Shown here in pieces: positions 45,333-54,230 of a stretch of 64,000 nucleotides of DNA. Source of the DNA: Terriglobia bacterium (lineage in GTDB: Bacteria; Acidobacteriota; Terriglobia; Terriglobales; Acidobacteriaceae); the NCBI GenBank assembly GCA_021325035.1, contig JAJPHW010000100.1:20506-84505 (forward strand). The letters are read 5' to 3'. The position numbers and the translations under genes are program-made. The stretch's first letter is position 1; the number at the start of each line of letters is the position of its first letter. The notes below the pieces were generated by a model. It made no database searches. It saw only the letters and a list, made by a program, of their open reading frames with translations, and was not told the origin of the DNA.

Positions 45333-47038
45333 TTGATACTCCGATGCAGGAGTCTATTCAAAATAACGAGTCAACGTACGAGGAGAGATTTTTCCTCGTT
45401 TTGGCAGTTTTCATCGGGATTTTTTCCGGTCTTGCTGTAGTTTGTTTTCGTCTTGCCATCGATTGGACCCGCGTCGGACTTCTCGGGCCAGCTCCCCAAG
45501 CGCATGACTGGCGTCTACTGTTTGTTCCAGCTGTTGTTAGTTTGTTTCTGGCTGCACTGGTGATTCATGTTTTTCCCGCCGCGCGGGACAGTGGGGTTAG
45601 TCAGACCAAGTCTGCGCTCTATATCTACAACGGCTTTATTCCCTTTCGTACTGCCATCGGCAAATTCATATGCGCTGCAGTAGCGATTGGCGCGGGACAT
45701 TCGCTTGGCCCCGAGGACCCATCATTGCAAATTGGCGCAGCCATCGCCTCAGGCCTAGGACGCCGCATGCAACTTTCGCGAGATAAACTGCGCTTGCTGG
45801 CTCCGGTCGGCGCAGCAGCCGGCTTGGCCGCTGCCTTCAATGCTCCCATTTCCGCCGTTCTTTTTGTGATTGAAGAAGTCATCGGGCGATGGAGCGCAGG
45901 CGTGCTCGGTTCGGTGGTGTTGTCAGCAATTTCCAGCGTGGTCGTAATGCGGTGGTTTCTTGGTTCGCAACCGCTGTTTCGTATTCCTCCAGTTGCATTT
46001 GAAGGCCCGGTGGAATTGATCGCTTACGCTCTTCTTGGTTTCGCAGGAGGCTTGGCTGCGGTAATTTTCGCCAAATCCATCGGCTATTTCCGTCCTCGTT
46101 TACGTGCTTTGCCGGGATGGACTCAATATCTTCAACCTGCTGTTGCCGGACTGCTCATTGGATTGATCGGCTATTTTGGCGCTCCGCAAGTCATGGGGGC
46201 AGGCTATCAATACATGGACGAAGCCATGCACGGCCAGTTCACCTGGCAATTCTTGGCGATTCTTGCCGGGCTAAAAATTATCGCTACGGTCTTGTCTTTT
46301 ATTAGCCGGACTCCAGGCGGAATGTTTGCCCCAACTTTGTTTATCGGCGCAATGCTCGGAGGCGCTGTGGGTGGCATTGAGCACCATTTCTATCCCCATC
46401 TCACCGGCTCGGTGGCGACATATGCATTGGTCGGCATGGGCGTATTGTTCGCGGGATTTCTTCGTGTCCCTTTGACCTCTGTTTTCATGGTGCTGGAAGT
46501 GAGCGGCAATTATTCGATTATCGTGCCAGTAATCGTGGCGAATACGATCGCATATGTTCTCTCTCGCAGCTTGCAGCCAGTGCCCATATTCGATTTGTTG
46601 GCACGGCAGGACGGATTGGCATTGCCTAATCTGGAAGAACAGCGTGATGAAAGCGTCTTACGGGTGGAAGATGCCATGCAGTCTCCGGATGATGTAGTCC
46701 TCAATGCCGAAGAAACTGTCGCGGCCGCAAACCTCATGCTTGAAAAGTCCTCGGCGGATGTGTTTCTCGTTCGCTTGAGTCCGACGGGTTGGAGCAGCGT
46801 ATCTCGCAAGCTCCTCATGCAATGGATGGGCGAAGGAAAAGGTGAAATGACACTGGGGTCGGCGCTTCCTACAGGCCGATTGCCGCACTTGCACCCTGAC
46901 TATCCGCTGGAGATGGCGTTGCGCTACGTCTATCAGACGCCATTGGTTCCTGTGGTGAATCGTGCCGATTTTCGGAAACTGGAAGGCGTGATTTCAAGTG
47001 AAGCCGTTCTTGCCAAATACCACGTCGTAAGTCGCTAA
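45329..47038 (+). CDS. ClC-family chloride channel/transporter with CBS domains
   Basis: The 569-residue membrane protein has the ClC fold: GHSLGPEDPSLQIGAAIASG (gating-glutamate loop), AAAFNAPISAVLFVIEEVIG and GGMFAPTLFIGAMLGGAVGG. CBS-type repeats follow from about residue 450 (VEDAMQSPDDVVLNAEETVA). It probably moves chloride, with or without proton exchange; the glutamate that defines exchangers is kept. The usual GSGIP and GREGP loops read DSGVS and GPEDP here. The GTG start overlaps the TPR gene stop (GTGA); an ATG at 45344 is a second choice. The 3' end overlaps the convergent RDD gene by 4 bases. Confidence 0.92.
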   Translation: MIDTPMQESIQNNESTYEERFFLVLAVFIGIFSGLAVVCFRLAIDWTRVGLLGPAPQAHDWRLLFVPAVVSLFLAALVIHVFPAARDSGVSQTKSALYIYNGFIPFRTAIGKFICAAVAIGAGHSLGPEDPSLQIGAAIASGLGRRMQLSRDKLRLLAPVGAAAGLAAAFNAPISAVLFVIEEVIGRWSAGVLGSVVLSAISSVVVMRWFLGSQPLFRIPPVAFEGPVELIAYALLGFAGGLAAVIFAKSIGYFRPRLRALPGWTQYLQPAVAGLLIGLIGYFGAPQVMGAGYQYMDEAMHGQFTWQFLAILAGLKIIATVLSFISRTPGGMFAPTLFIGAMLGGAVGGIEHHFYPHLTGSVATYALVGMGVLFAGFLRVPLTSVFMVLEVSGNYSIIVPVIVANTIAYVLSRSLQPVPIFDLLARQDGLALPNLEEQRDESVLRVEDAMQSPDDVVLNAEETVAAANLMLEKSSADVFLVRLSPTGWSSVSRKLLMQWMGEGKGEMTLGSALPTGRLPHLHPDYPLEMALRYVYQTPLVPVVNRADFRKLEGVISSEAVLAKYHVVSR

Positions 47039-47547
47039 CGCTTGCTGCCCTGTACGACGATAGTTTCCGCAATCCGATCATGCACGCAGCGGTGATTGCG
47101 ATGGATGAAATATTGAATAAAACCAAAACCTCCCTCCAGCATGGATGCGCCATAACCCAGCGCTCGTTCCGTGGCCTGCCAGAGAGTAATGCCTTCGTGT
47201 CCAAGAGAGACTACCCGAATGCCAACGACGCGTTTTCCGGGCGTTTGACCTTTGCCGAAATAGAGTAATAGCCCAAAATACAGCTCTGCAAAAATCAAGC
47301 TGGAATAATTATGAAAGTCGAAATGAATATCGAGATGAATGTTTGAGTTACGCCCAGTGCCTACCCATTGAATGAGCGTCATCGCTGGCACATAGAGCAA
47401 CAGCAGAAAAAATAAGTCCAGCAGGAAAGCCAGGGCACGCGCGCGAAAAGATGCCAAAGGAATGCCTGCTAATGATTCCATCCGCGCAGTTTCATGGGGA
47501 TCATAGAGCCTCAGGTCATCATTCGCTCGCCTGACAGAATTTTTCAT
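47035..47547 (-). CDS. RDD-family membrane protein
   Basis: The 170-residue protein has the RDD signature SFRARALAFLLDLFFLLLL, two or three transmembrane helices and the second conserved block KGQTPGKRVVGIRVVSLGHEG. RDD proteins are small membrane proteins of mostly unknown function; some act as sodium/proton antiporters. The ATG at 47547 is chosen; a longer open frame to 47676 runs into the divergent hydrolase gene. Confidence 0.82.
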   Translation of the reverse strand: MKNSVRRANDDLRLYDPHETARMESLAGIPLASFRARALAFLLDLFFLLLLYVPAMTLIQWVGTGRNSNIHLDIHFDFHNYSSLIFAELYFGLLLYFGKGQTPGKRVVGIRVVSLGHEGITLWQATERALGYGASMLEGGFGFIQYFIHRNHRCVHDRIAETIVVQGSKR

Positions 47548-47663
47548 GTCGGAATCATAACGCGGTTTGTTATGAGTATCGTTAAAGGCAAATTTTCCAG
47601 CTTTTTGTATCTTACGGGTAGGCCTTGCACTAAAATGGAAGTGTGCGGCCTCCCCCGCGCATA

Positions 47664-48572
47664 ATGTCACACGCAAAGCCCAAGCCTCGTCTCAATACCC
47701 CCGCGCTGCGCAAGCGTGCTGCGGGATTCGGGCGGCTGGTGCAACACTCCGTCGTTACTCCCCGTACCGGCCAGACTTACAAGCCTCGCCTCGTGACCAA
47801 CGGCGAACTCGGGCTGACGTTCATTGGCCATTCTTCCTTTTTTGTTCAGATGGGCGGGCAGAACGTCATTGTGGATCCAAACTTCGCCCGATGGCTGTTT
47901 GTTTTGAAGCGACTGCGCCAACCCGGTATGCAGATCAAAGATCTTCCGCCGATTGATTTGGTTCTGGTCACTCACGCGCACTTTGATCATCTTCATCGGC
48001 CGTCATTGCGGGCGATAGCGCACCATACGCGTTCGCGCAATGGCGCCGCGCCAACCATCGTGGTGCCGCGCCATGTCTTTGATCTCGTGGAGGATCTCGG
48101 ATTCAGCGAGATCATCGAACTTGATTGGTGGAACAGCTTGCGCCATTCCGGATTGACGATTACTCATGTGCCCTCTCGGCATTGGGGTGCTCGCGTCATT
48201 AAAGACGCTCATCGCGGCTACGGCGGATATGTTCTGCGCGACAGAAAACACTCGCTTTATCACGCCGGCGATACCGCGTATTTTTCAGGTTTTCGGGAAA
48301 TCGGCGAACGATTGCGGCCGGAACTTGCCCTGCTGCCCATCGGGGCGTACAGTCCCGATACATATCGCAACGTTCACACGAACCCCGCCGATGCGACCCG
48401 CGCCTTCCTCGATTTGAATGCTCGCTGGATGGTTCCCATGCACTACGGCAGCTTCCGCCTCTCGCATGAGCCCATTGATGAGCCCTTGCAATTGCTTGAG
48501 CAGGAAGCGCGCGCTGCCGGAATTGAAGATCGGGTTGTTGTGCTGGAAGAGGGAATCACGCGGTTATTCTAG
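47664..48572 (+). CDS. MBL-fold metal-dependent hydrolase (UlaG/NAPE-PLD-like)
   Basis: The 302-residue protein is a metallo-beta-lactamase-fold hydrolase: GLTFIGHSSFFVQMGGQNVI, VDPNFARW, LVTHAHFDHLHRPSL (HxHxDH metal site), SRHWGARV, LYHAGDTAYFSGF and PMHYGSF. The subgroup includes NAPE-PLD-like phospholipases and UlaG-type lactonases; the substrate here is unknown. A GTG at 47643 would add 7 residues; neither start has a clear ribosome site. Neighbours give no hint of a pathway. Confidence 0.85.
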   Translation: MSHAKPKPRLNTPALRKRAAGFGRLVQHSVVTPRTGQTYKPRLVTNGELGLTFIGHSSFFVQMGGQNVIVDPNFARWLFVLKRLRQPGMQIKDLPPIDLVLVTHAHFDHLHRPSLRAIAHHTRSRNGAAPTIVVPRHVFDLVEDLGFSEIIELDWWNSLRHSGLTITHVPSRHWGARVIKDAHRGYGGYVLRDRKHSLYHAGDTAYFSGFREIGERLRPELALLPIGAYSPDTYRNVHTNPADATRAFLDLNARWMVPMHYGSFRLSHEPIDEPLQLLEQEARAAGIEDRVVVLEEGITRLF

Positions 48573-48630
48573 TTGCGCAAAGCTCATTTGAATCTGCTAA
48601 CATCCGTCGTCATCTAAACTCCAAATTGCA

Positions 48631-49773
48631 ATGCTGATTCTTTCTACCATTGCCGGCGTAGTCGTCATTTTCTCTGTGCTGCTGGACGCCTTCGAGACGG
48701 TCGTTTTGCCGCGGCGAGTCAACCGGAGGTATCGGCTTACCTCGCTGTTTTACCGATACACCTGGATCCCGTTTTCCACCTGCGTTCGCAAAATCCCCCT
48801 GCCGTCGCGGCGGGAGAATTTTCTCGGCTATTATGGCCCGCTTTCGCTGATCTTTCTTTTGGCGGTATGGGCCTTTGGTTTGATTTTTGGTTATGCATTG
48901 CTGCAATACGGAGCAGGCGAACATGTTCAACTAAGCAACGAGCCCATCACCTTTGGGACTTTGCTTTATCACAGTGGTGAGACGTTTTTCACCCTGGGTT
49001 ATGGTGACATCGTTCCAAAGTCTGGCATCGCGCGAGCGCTGGCCGTGTTCGAAGCTGGGATGGGATTTGGTTTTCTCGGGCTTGTTCTGGGTTATCTGCC
49101 CACAATCTATTCACGATTCTCGACCCGCGAGATTGAAATTTCTCTCCTCGATGCTCGCGCTGGTTCACCCCCCACTGCCATGGAATTGCTTGCCCGCTTT
49201 GGCAACTGCCCGGAGCAGGAAGTGCTGGACAAAATTTTCCGCGACTGGGAGCGATGGTCGGCGGAAGTGCTGGAAAGCCATATTTCTTATCCCGTGTTGA
49301 ACTTCTTTCGCTCACAACACAACAACCAGTCCTGGCTCGGAGCCCTGACCGCAATTTTGGATGCGACGTCTCTCGTGATTGCTGGCGTGGATGGCATTCG
49401 CAACGAGCAAGCCAAAATCACATTTGCTATTGCCCGTCATGCGATGGTGGATCTTACTCAAACCGTCAATGCCCGGTACATTCCCGATTTTCCCAACCGC
49501 CTGCCGCGTGAAGAACTGTTACGCCTGCGCGAGACGTTGGCGGCACGCGGCGTCAAGGTACGCAGTACAGAAGCCGCCGAGGACAAATTGGCCTCATTGC
49601 GTTCACGCTATGAGCCTTATGCGCAATCGCTCGCGCAGCGCTTGCTGATTAATCTGCCGCCGTGGATGCACCCCGAAAAGAAAAAGGACAATTGGGAGGC
49701 CGGCCCGTGGGACCGAGCTATTCAAGCCAAAGGACTAAGCGAACGCATCCAGGTTTTCGACGATCACTTCTAG
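48631..49773 (+). CDS. two-TM potassium channel-like protein
   Basis: The 380-residue protein has an N-terminal hydrophobic helix, a second helix (LSLIFLLAVWAFGLIFGYALL), a pore loop with the K+ selectivity filter TLGYGD in SGETFFTLGYGDIVP, and a following helix (FEAGMGFGFLGLVLGYL). The last 230 residues are soluble and do not resemble an RCK domain by eye. Ion-channel proteins of this size are common in soil bacteria; gating is unknown. Confidence 0.83.
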   Translation: MLILSTIAGVVVIFSVLLDAFETVVLPRRVNRRYRLTSLFYRYTWIPFSTCVRKIPLPSRRENFLGYYGPLSLIFLLAVWAFGLIFGYALLQYGAGEHVQLSNEPITFGTLLYHSGETFFTLGYGDIVPKSGIARALAVFEAGMGFGFLGLVLGYLPTIYSRFSTREIEISLLDARAGSPPTAMELLARFGNCPEQEVLDKIFRDWERWSAEVLESHISYPVLNFFRSQHNNQSWLGALTAILDATSLVIAGVDGIRNEQAKITFAIARHAMVDLTQTVNARYIPDFPNRLPREELLRLRETLAARGVKVRSTEAAEDKLASLRSRYEPYAQSLAQRLLINLPPWMHPEKKKDNWEAGPWDRAIQAKGLSERIQVFDDHF

Positions 49774-49813
49774 ACGCGTAGTTTTGCTGCCGCATGCTAA
49801 CATCCTTTCTTTC

Positions 49814-50800
49814 ATGAAAAATACTGGAGAAAACGTTGTCCGCATTGAAGCGGAAGCTTTGCGTGCATTGGCAGACCGGATCGCTGGGCCAATGGCAGAG
49901 GCTTTCAATCGTGCCTTGGATTTGCTTTATGAGTGCAAGGGCCGTGTTGTTGTTACCGGCATGGGCAAGAGCGGCATCATCGCGCGAAAAATTGCTGCCA
50001 CATTAAGCTCTACAGGAACGCCGGCGTTATATCTACATCCGGTCGAAGCGCTGCACGGGGACTTAGGCATGGTTGTCCGCGGAGATGTGGTTGTTGCGCT
50101 CTCCGCCAGTGGCGAAACGGAAGAAATCCTGCGCCTGCTCGCGACTATCAAGCGATTGCAAATACCTTTGATTTCCATGACGGGAGACGAGCTTTGCGCG
50201 CCTGCCTCGCGAGTCTCAACATTGGCGGAAGCCGCCGATGTTGCCTTGGACTGCTCCGTCGCCAAAGAGGCATGTTCGCTGGGCCTTGCTCCAACGGCTT
50301 CCACGACAGCTATGCTCGCACTTGGCGATGCCCTCGCTGTTTCTCTTTCCGAAAGACGTGGATTCAAAGAAGAAGACTTTGCCGATCTTCATCCCGGTGG
50401 CAAGTTGGGCAAACGCCTGGCCCGAGTCGAAGCACTGATGCATTCTGGCGACGCACTGCCGCGGGTAACTCCAAAAACGAAAATGCCTGATGTGATCTAC
50501 GAAATGTCTCGCAAGAAATTGGGCGTTACCGCAGTTGTCGAGGGAGAGAAGCTCATCGGTATCATCAGCGACGGCGACTTGCGTCGTCTGCTCGAAAAAC
50601 GCGGGAAAGATGTGCTGGACTTAACTGCAGCCGATTGTATGACACGGACTCCCCGTACCATCGCTGCGCATGAGTTCGCAGCGACCGCTTTGGCCCTGAT
50701 GGAAGAAAAGAAAATTACTTCGCTAATGGTCGTCAATGGCAGCGGTAAGCTCGAAGGTATCGTCCATCTTCACGATTTGTGGAGCACGGAATTGGTGTAG
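49814..50800 (+). CDS. kdsD: KdsD/KpsF-type arabinose-5-phosphate isomerase
   Basis: The 328-residue enzyme has an N-terminal SIS domain (VVVTGMGKSGIIARKIAATLSS, ALSASGETEEILRLL, LGLAPTASTTAMLALGDALAV) and two C-terminal CBS domains (GVTAVVEGEKLIGIISDGDLR; ITSLMVVNGSGKLEGIVHLHDLW). It converts ribulose 5-phosphate to arabinose 5-phosphate, the first step of Kdo synthesis for LPS. The ATG at 49814 is chosen over a TTG at 49784. kdsC lies 7 kb downstream, so Kdo genes are scattered. The His and Lys/Glu positions typical of the family are present. Confidence 0.93.
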   Translation: MKNTGENVVRIEAEALRALADRIAGPMAEAFNRALDLLYECKGRVVVTGMGKSGIIARKIAATLSSTGTPALYLHPVEALHGDLGMVVRGDVVVALSASGETEEILRLLATIKRLQIPLISMTGDELCAPASRVSTLAEAADVALDCSVAKEACSLGLAPTASTTAMLALGDALAVSLSERRGFKEEDFADLHPGGKLGKRLARVEALMHSGDALPRVTPKTKMPDVIYEMSRKKLGVTAVVEGEKLIGIISDGDLRRLLEKRGKDVLDLTAADCMTRTPRTIAAHEFAATALALMEEKKITSLMVVNGSGKLEGIVHLHDLWSTELV

Positions 50801-50817
50801 GAATGAGGCGCTTATCT

Positions 50818-51240
50818 TCAGATGGGTACGCGTTCGAGAGACACAATGAACTGGACGCCAGGTATTTGTTTATTCTGTAACCTTGTGTCGTTGGTTACGA
50901 ATAGATCAGTAGCGGCGCTGGCGGCTGTGGCAAGCTGAATGGCGTCGGGTGCTTTCAGGCCACGATCACGGCGTATTGAAGCATAAATCTTCGCGACGGC
51001 CGCGTCCAGGGGAATTAGCAATGCTGTACTTGCAATAGCGTGCTCGTATCTCTTACAAAGGTCAGTATCGCCAGCCACAGTCGGTTTTACCAGAAGTTCT
51101 CCCAGCGTAAAAGTGGATGTGAGAAGCTGGTCTCCTCGACGAAGCATCTTCATGCGCAGATCGCTGACGGCTTGCGATAACATCCCGTAATCTTCCCACA
51201 GGTAAATGAACAGATTCGTGTCCCAAAAGATGCGGCTCAT
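50818..51240 (-). CDS. PIN-domain toxin (VapC-like)
   Basis: The 140-residue protein has the PIN nuclease acidic residues: Asp in IFWDTNLFIYLWE, Glu in TLGELLVKP, Asp in LKAPDAIQLATAA and the final TNDTRL. VapC toxins cleave tRNA or rRNA using magnesium. The start codon overlaps the stop of the gene upstream (51237-51240), a layout typical of toxin-antitoxin pairs. It is convergent with the kdsD-like gene, 17 bases away. Confidence 0.88.
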   Translation of the reverse strand: MSRIFWDTNLFIYLWEDYGMLSQAVSDLRMKMLRRGDQLLTSTFTLGELLVKPTVAGDTDLCKRYEHAIASTALLIPLDAAVAKIYASIRRDRGLKAPDAIQLATAASAATDLFVTNDTRLQNKQIPGVQFIVSLERVPI

Positions 51241-51734
51241 TCCCAGCCTTCACGGAGCCTGCGCACGTACTGGTCGGCGTGTTCGTCGGCCCATAGTTCT
51301 TTCCCGGAGCCACGCAAGGCTAACAACGGGTCATTCTTAATTCTCTCTTCCACCCTATCTTTCCCCCACTCGTAATACCAGTTCAGCAACTCGCGATATT
51401 TGAGCGGGATGTCTCCTCTTTCGGGTGTTATCTTCGATTCTTCTCGTGCTGCATCGTATGCGTCGCCCACGCGGTAGAGACGCCGCCGCCCAGGAGATGT
51501 TTCTACAAGCATGCGGTAGCGGCCGGGGCTCGGCGCCCGATTCGCAACGCAATGTTGAACAATGTGAACGTAAACGCCTGGTCGTAATTGCTTTCTGCCA
51601 GCCTCTTTAGCTGCTCTTTCCACAATTTCTTCAATAGTGAAATCCGATTGCTCCGGATGTTCCCGATGAAGAAGCGCTGTGGCAATCCAAACTTCGTCGG
51701 CGACTTTGAGTTGCGTTTCCGAGGCGACAGCCAT
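51237..51734 (-). CDS. uncharacterised protein paired with PIN toxin (putative antitoxin)
   Basis: The 165-residue protein is not VapB, AbrB, PHD or RHH-like by eye. It has VADEVWIATALLHREHPEQSDF, then FTIEEIVERAAKEA, a possible winged-helix segment (VYVHIVQHCVANR, RYRMLVETSPGRRRLYRVGD) and an acidic/aromatic C-terminus (LPLKYRELLNWYYEW-like). AAGGAG lies 7 bases upstream of ATG 51734. By position it should neutralise the following PIN toxin and bind the palindromes upstream, but this is inference. Confidence 0.6.
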   Translation of the reverse strand: MAVASETQLKVADEVWIATALLHREHPEQSDFTIEEIVERAAKEAGRKQLRPGVYVHIVQHCVANRAPSPGRYRMLVETSPGRRRLYRVGDAYDAAREESKITPERGDIPLKYRELLNWYYEWGKDRVEERIKNDPLLALRGSGKELWADEHADQYVRRLREGWE

Positions 51735-51810
51735 GAAGTTGCTCCTTGAAATGCGAAAACCCGAAAACAAGCGGCAAGCTTTCCGTCATCGTTGACGAAG
51801 AAATAATATC

Positions 51811-51842
51811 AAGTTAACTTAAATAATTCAATACTTAGTATT
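51811..51842. promoter_or_regulatory. AT-rich palindromes upstream of PIN toxin-antitoxin pair
   Basis: AAGTTAACTT (51811-51820) is a perfect 10-base palindrome. AATACTTAGTATT (51830-51842) has 5-base arms around TTA. Both lie in the AT-rich 193-bp gap between the putative antitoxin gene and proS. Palindromes at this place are typical operators of autoregulated toxin-antitoxin operons; they could also affect proS. Confidence 0.45.
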
Positions 51843-51927
51843 TTAGTTTATACAATTTCGGAAAAAGGGGCGTCTTGTTGGCTGCTACAATGTTCAATTC
51901 CAGAACTTAATTTTGGACTCTTAACTT

Positions 51928-53697
51928 ATGCATCGCTGGTCTGAACTGTTTATCCCCACGCTGCGCGAGGCTCCCGCTGACGCCGAGGTAGCCAGCCACA
52001 AATTTCTTGTCCGGGCGGGGTATATCCGCCAACTGGCAGCCGGGCTTTATTCCTATCTCTTTCTAGGGCAACGCTCTTTCAACAAGATCACAGCTATCGT
52101 CCGCGAAGAAATGGACAAAATAGGCCAGGAGTTTTACCTTCCCGCCCTTCACCCCAAAGAACTTTGGGAAGCCAGCGGCCGCTGGTCGGTTATGGGCGAG
52201 AATATGTTTCGCCTGAGAGACCGCAAAGGCACCGATCTCGGTCTCGGCATGACCCACGAAGAGGTCATGACGGACATCGCGCGCAAAGAACTACGTAGCT
52301 ACAAGCAGTTGCCGCAGATCTGGTATCAGATTCAGTCGAAGTTCCGCGACGAGCCCCGGCCAAGGTCAGGCTTGCTCCGCGTGCGTCAATTCATGATGAA
52401 GGATTCGTACTCGTTTGACATTGATGCCGCCGGGCTCGACCTTTCCTACAACAAGCATCGGGACGCTTATCGGCGAATTTTCGACCGTTGCGGATTGAAG
52501 TACATGATCATTCAGGCCGACTCAGGAGCCATGGGCGGCTCCGGTTCCGAAGAGTTCATGGTGCGCACGCCGGCTGGAGAAGATCAGGTCGTTAGCTGCG
52601 ATGCCTGCAACTACGCCGCGAACGTGGAAAAAGCTACCTCAAAACTTGATCATGTAGAAGATTTGCAGCCCGAAGGCGATGGCAAACCATTCGAGGTACA
52701 CACGCCCGGGCAAAAAACGATCGAAGAGGTTGCTCGCTTTCTTGGCGTCTCGCCCAAGAACAAAATTAAGACGCTGGCTTTGATGACGGAAGAAACCGAC
52801 GCGAAAACTGGCAAGAAAAAATCACGCGCGGTCATTCTGCTGATGCGCGGCGATCACCAGATGAATGAAGCCAAGTTGTCGGCGGCACTGGGTAGCAAAG
52901 CCACGCGTCCCATGGAAGAAGCGGAAATCACCCAACTCTTTCATTCTCCGGCTGGATTTTTAGGTCCTTTGGGAATTGAGTGGGCAAAGAGTCTTAATGA
53001 CGGCGATAAGGCTGTTCTTCTGGTGGACAAAGCTCTCGAAGGCCGCAGGGACCTAATCTCCGGGGCGAACAAAGAAGATTTCCACGTCAAGAACATTACG
53101 CCCGGCGTAACCTTCGTGCCCACGGCCTACGCCGATCTCCGCCGCGTGACCGCCGGCGAAGCATGTCCGAATTGCGGAGCGGTTCTGCGAATAGATACCG
53201 CCGTCGAAATTGGCCACATTTTCAAGCTCGGCTACAAATACTCCGAGTCCATGGGTGCCCGTGTGCTCGACCAGAACGGCAAAGAAGTCATGCCAATCAT
53301 GGGCTGTTATGGCATTGGCATTGAGCGCATCCTGACCGCTGCGGTCGAGCAGGCGAATGATGAGAATGGTTTTGCCCTGCCTTCTTCGATTTCGCCTTTT
53401 GATGTCGTTATTACGCCCACCAACGTAAAGGACGAGGTTCTACTCAATACGGCTAAAGACATCGCCAAACGCCTGGAAACCGCTGGATTCGACGTTTTGC
53501 TCGATGATCGTGACGAACGGCCAGGGGTCAAGTTCAAAGACGCTGACCTAGTGGGCATACCCTTTCGTGTAAATGTCGGGAAGAAGGTTACCGAAGGTAC
53601 TGTCGAAATCGTAGAACGCTCGACTCGCCAAATGCAGGATGCTAGCATCGTAGGCATAGAGCAGTATTTTCAAAAAGTTCTGCGTCCTGCGCGCTGA
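51928..53697 (+). CDS. proS: prolyl-tRNA synthetase (bacterial type with editing domain)
   Basis: The 589-residue class II synthetase charges tRNA-Pro. Motif 1 lies in the N-terminal [20 protein letters not shown] region and motif 2 is [22 protein letters not shown] YbaK-like editing insertion spans about residues 225-390 ([18 protein letters not shown]). Motif 3 is [14 protein letters not shown], and the anticodon-binding domain ends the protein. Length is usual for bacterial ProS, and no upstream SD is obvious. Confidence 0.96.
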   Translation: MHRWSELFIPTLREAPADAEVASHKFLVRAGYIRQLAAGLYSYLFLGQRSFNKITAIVREEMDKIGQEFYLPALHPKELWEASGRWSVMGENMFRLRDRKGTDLGLGMTHEEVMTDIARKELRSYKQLPQIWYQIQSKFRDEPRPRSGLLRVRQFMMKDSYSFDIDAAGLDLSYNKHRDAYRRIFDRCGLKYMIIQADSGAMGGSGSEEFMVRTPAGEDQVVSCDACNYAANVEKATSKLDHVEDLQPEGDGKPFEVHTPGQKTIEEVARFLGVSPKNKIKTLALMTEETDAKTGKKKSRAVILLMRGDHQMNEAKLSAALGSKATRPMEEAEITQLFHSPAGFLGPLGIEWAKSLNDGDKAVLLVDKALEGRRDLISGANKEDFHVKNITPGVTFVPTAYADLRRVTAGEACPNCGAVLRIDTAVEIGHIFKLGYKYSESMGARVLDQNGKEVMPIMGCYGIGIERILTAAVEQANDENGFALPSSISPFDVVITPTNVKDEVLLNTAKDIAKRLETAGFDVLLDDRDERPGVKFKDADLVGIPFRVNVGKKVTEGTVEIVERSTRQMQDASIVGIEQYFQKVLRPAR

Positions 53698-53727
53698 AAT
53701 TGATCGCGCGGGTCAGGGGATCGCGTG

Positions 53728-54075
53728 ATGAAAATGTTGGTTGGCATTCTGGTGCTGGTGGTGGCGGGTTACTTGGGCGTGGTGCTCGTGCCCGTTTACT
53801 ACGAAAACTACCAGTTCAAAGACGTTGTAACCACTGAAGCAACGCTTGAGACCTACACGACCAAACCCGAGGCTGATATCCGGGACGCTGTGTATAAGAA
53901 AGCGCAAGAGTTGGAAATCCCCATTGAGAAGGAAAAGATCAAAGTTCAGCGTACCGGAACCACGGGTACCGGTGCTTTGCTCATTGCTGCGCCTTATACC
54001 GTCCACGTGGATTTCCCCGGATATCCGATGGATCTGCGCTTCGATGTCTCCAGCGACAACAAGAGCCCGTTTTAA
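53728..54075 (+). CDS. small membrane-anchored protein (DUF4845-like)
   Basis: The 115-residue protein has one N-terminal transmembrane helix (MLVGILVLVVAGYLGVVLVPVYY) and a soluble domain with EADIRDAVYKKAQELEIPIE and YTVHVDFPGYPMDLRFDVS. The layout resembles DUF4845 proteins, small inner-membrane proteins of unknown function. ATG 53728 is chosen over GTG 53725; AGGGGA lies upstream at about 53713. It is between proS and a PBP gene. Confidence 0.68.
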   Translation: MKMLVGILVLVVAGYLGVVLVPVYYENYQFKDVVTTEATLETYTTKPEADIRDAVYKKAQELEIPIEKEKIKVQRTGTTGTGALLIAAPYTVHVDFPGYPMDLRFDVSSDNKSPF

Positions 54076-54230
54076 CCGCTAAATGTCCTGCCGGTTAATC
54101 ATCTGGCTTCAATCCTCATTACTTGAATTGCGCCTGATTTAGAATAGCCCGATACTTGGATAACGAATCCATGGGCTTTCTCATCTCACTAACAGACCGG
54201 GGCATCGTCACCTCGCTGCGCTAATTCACT

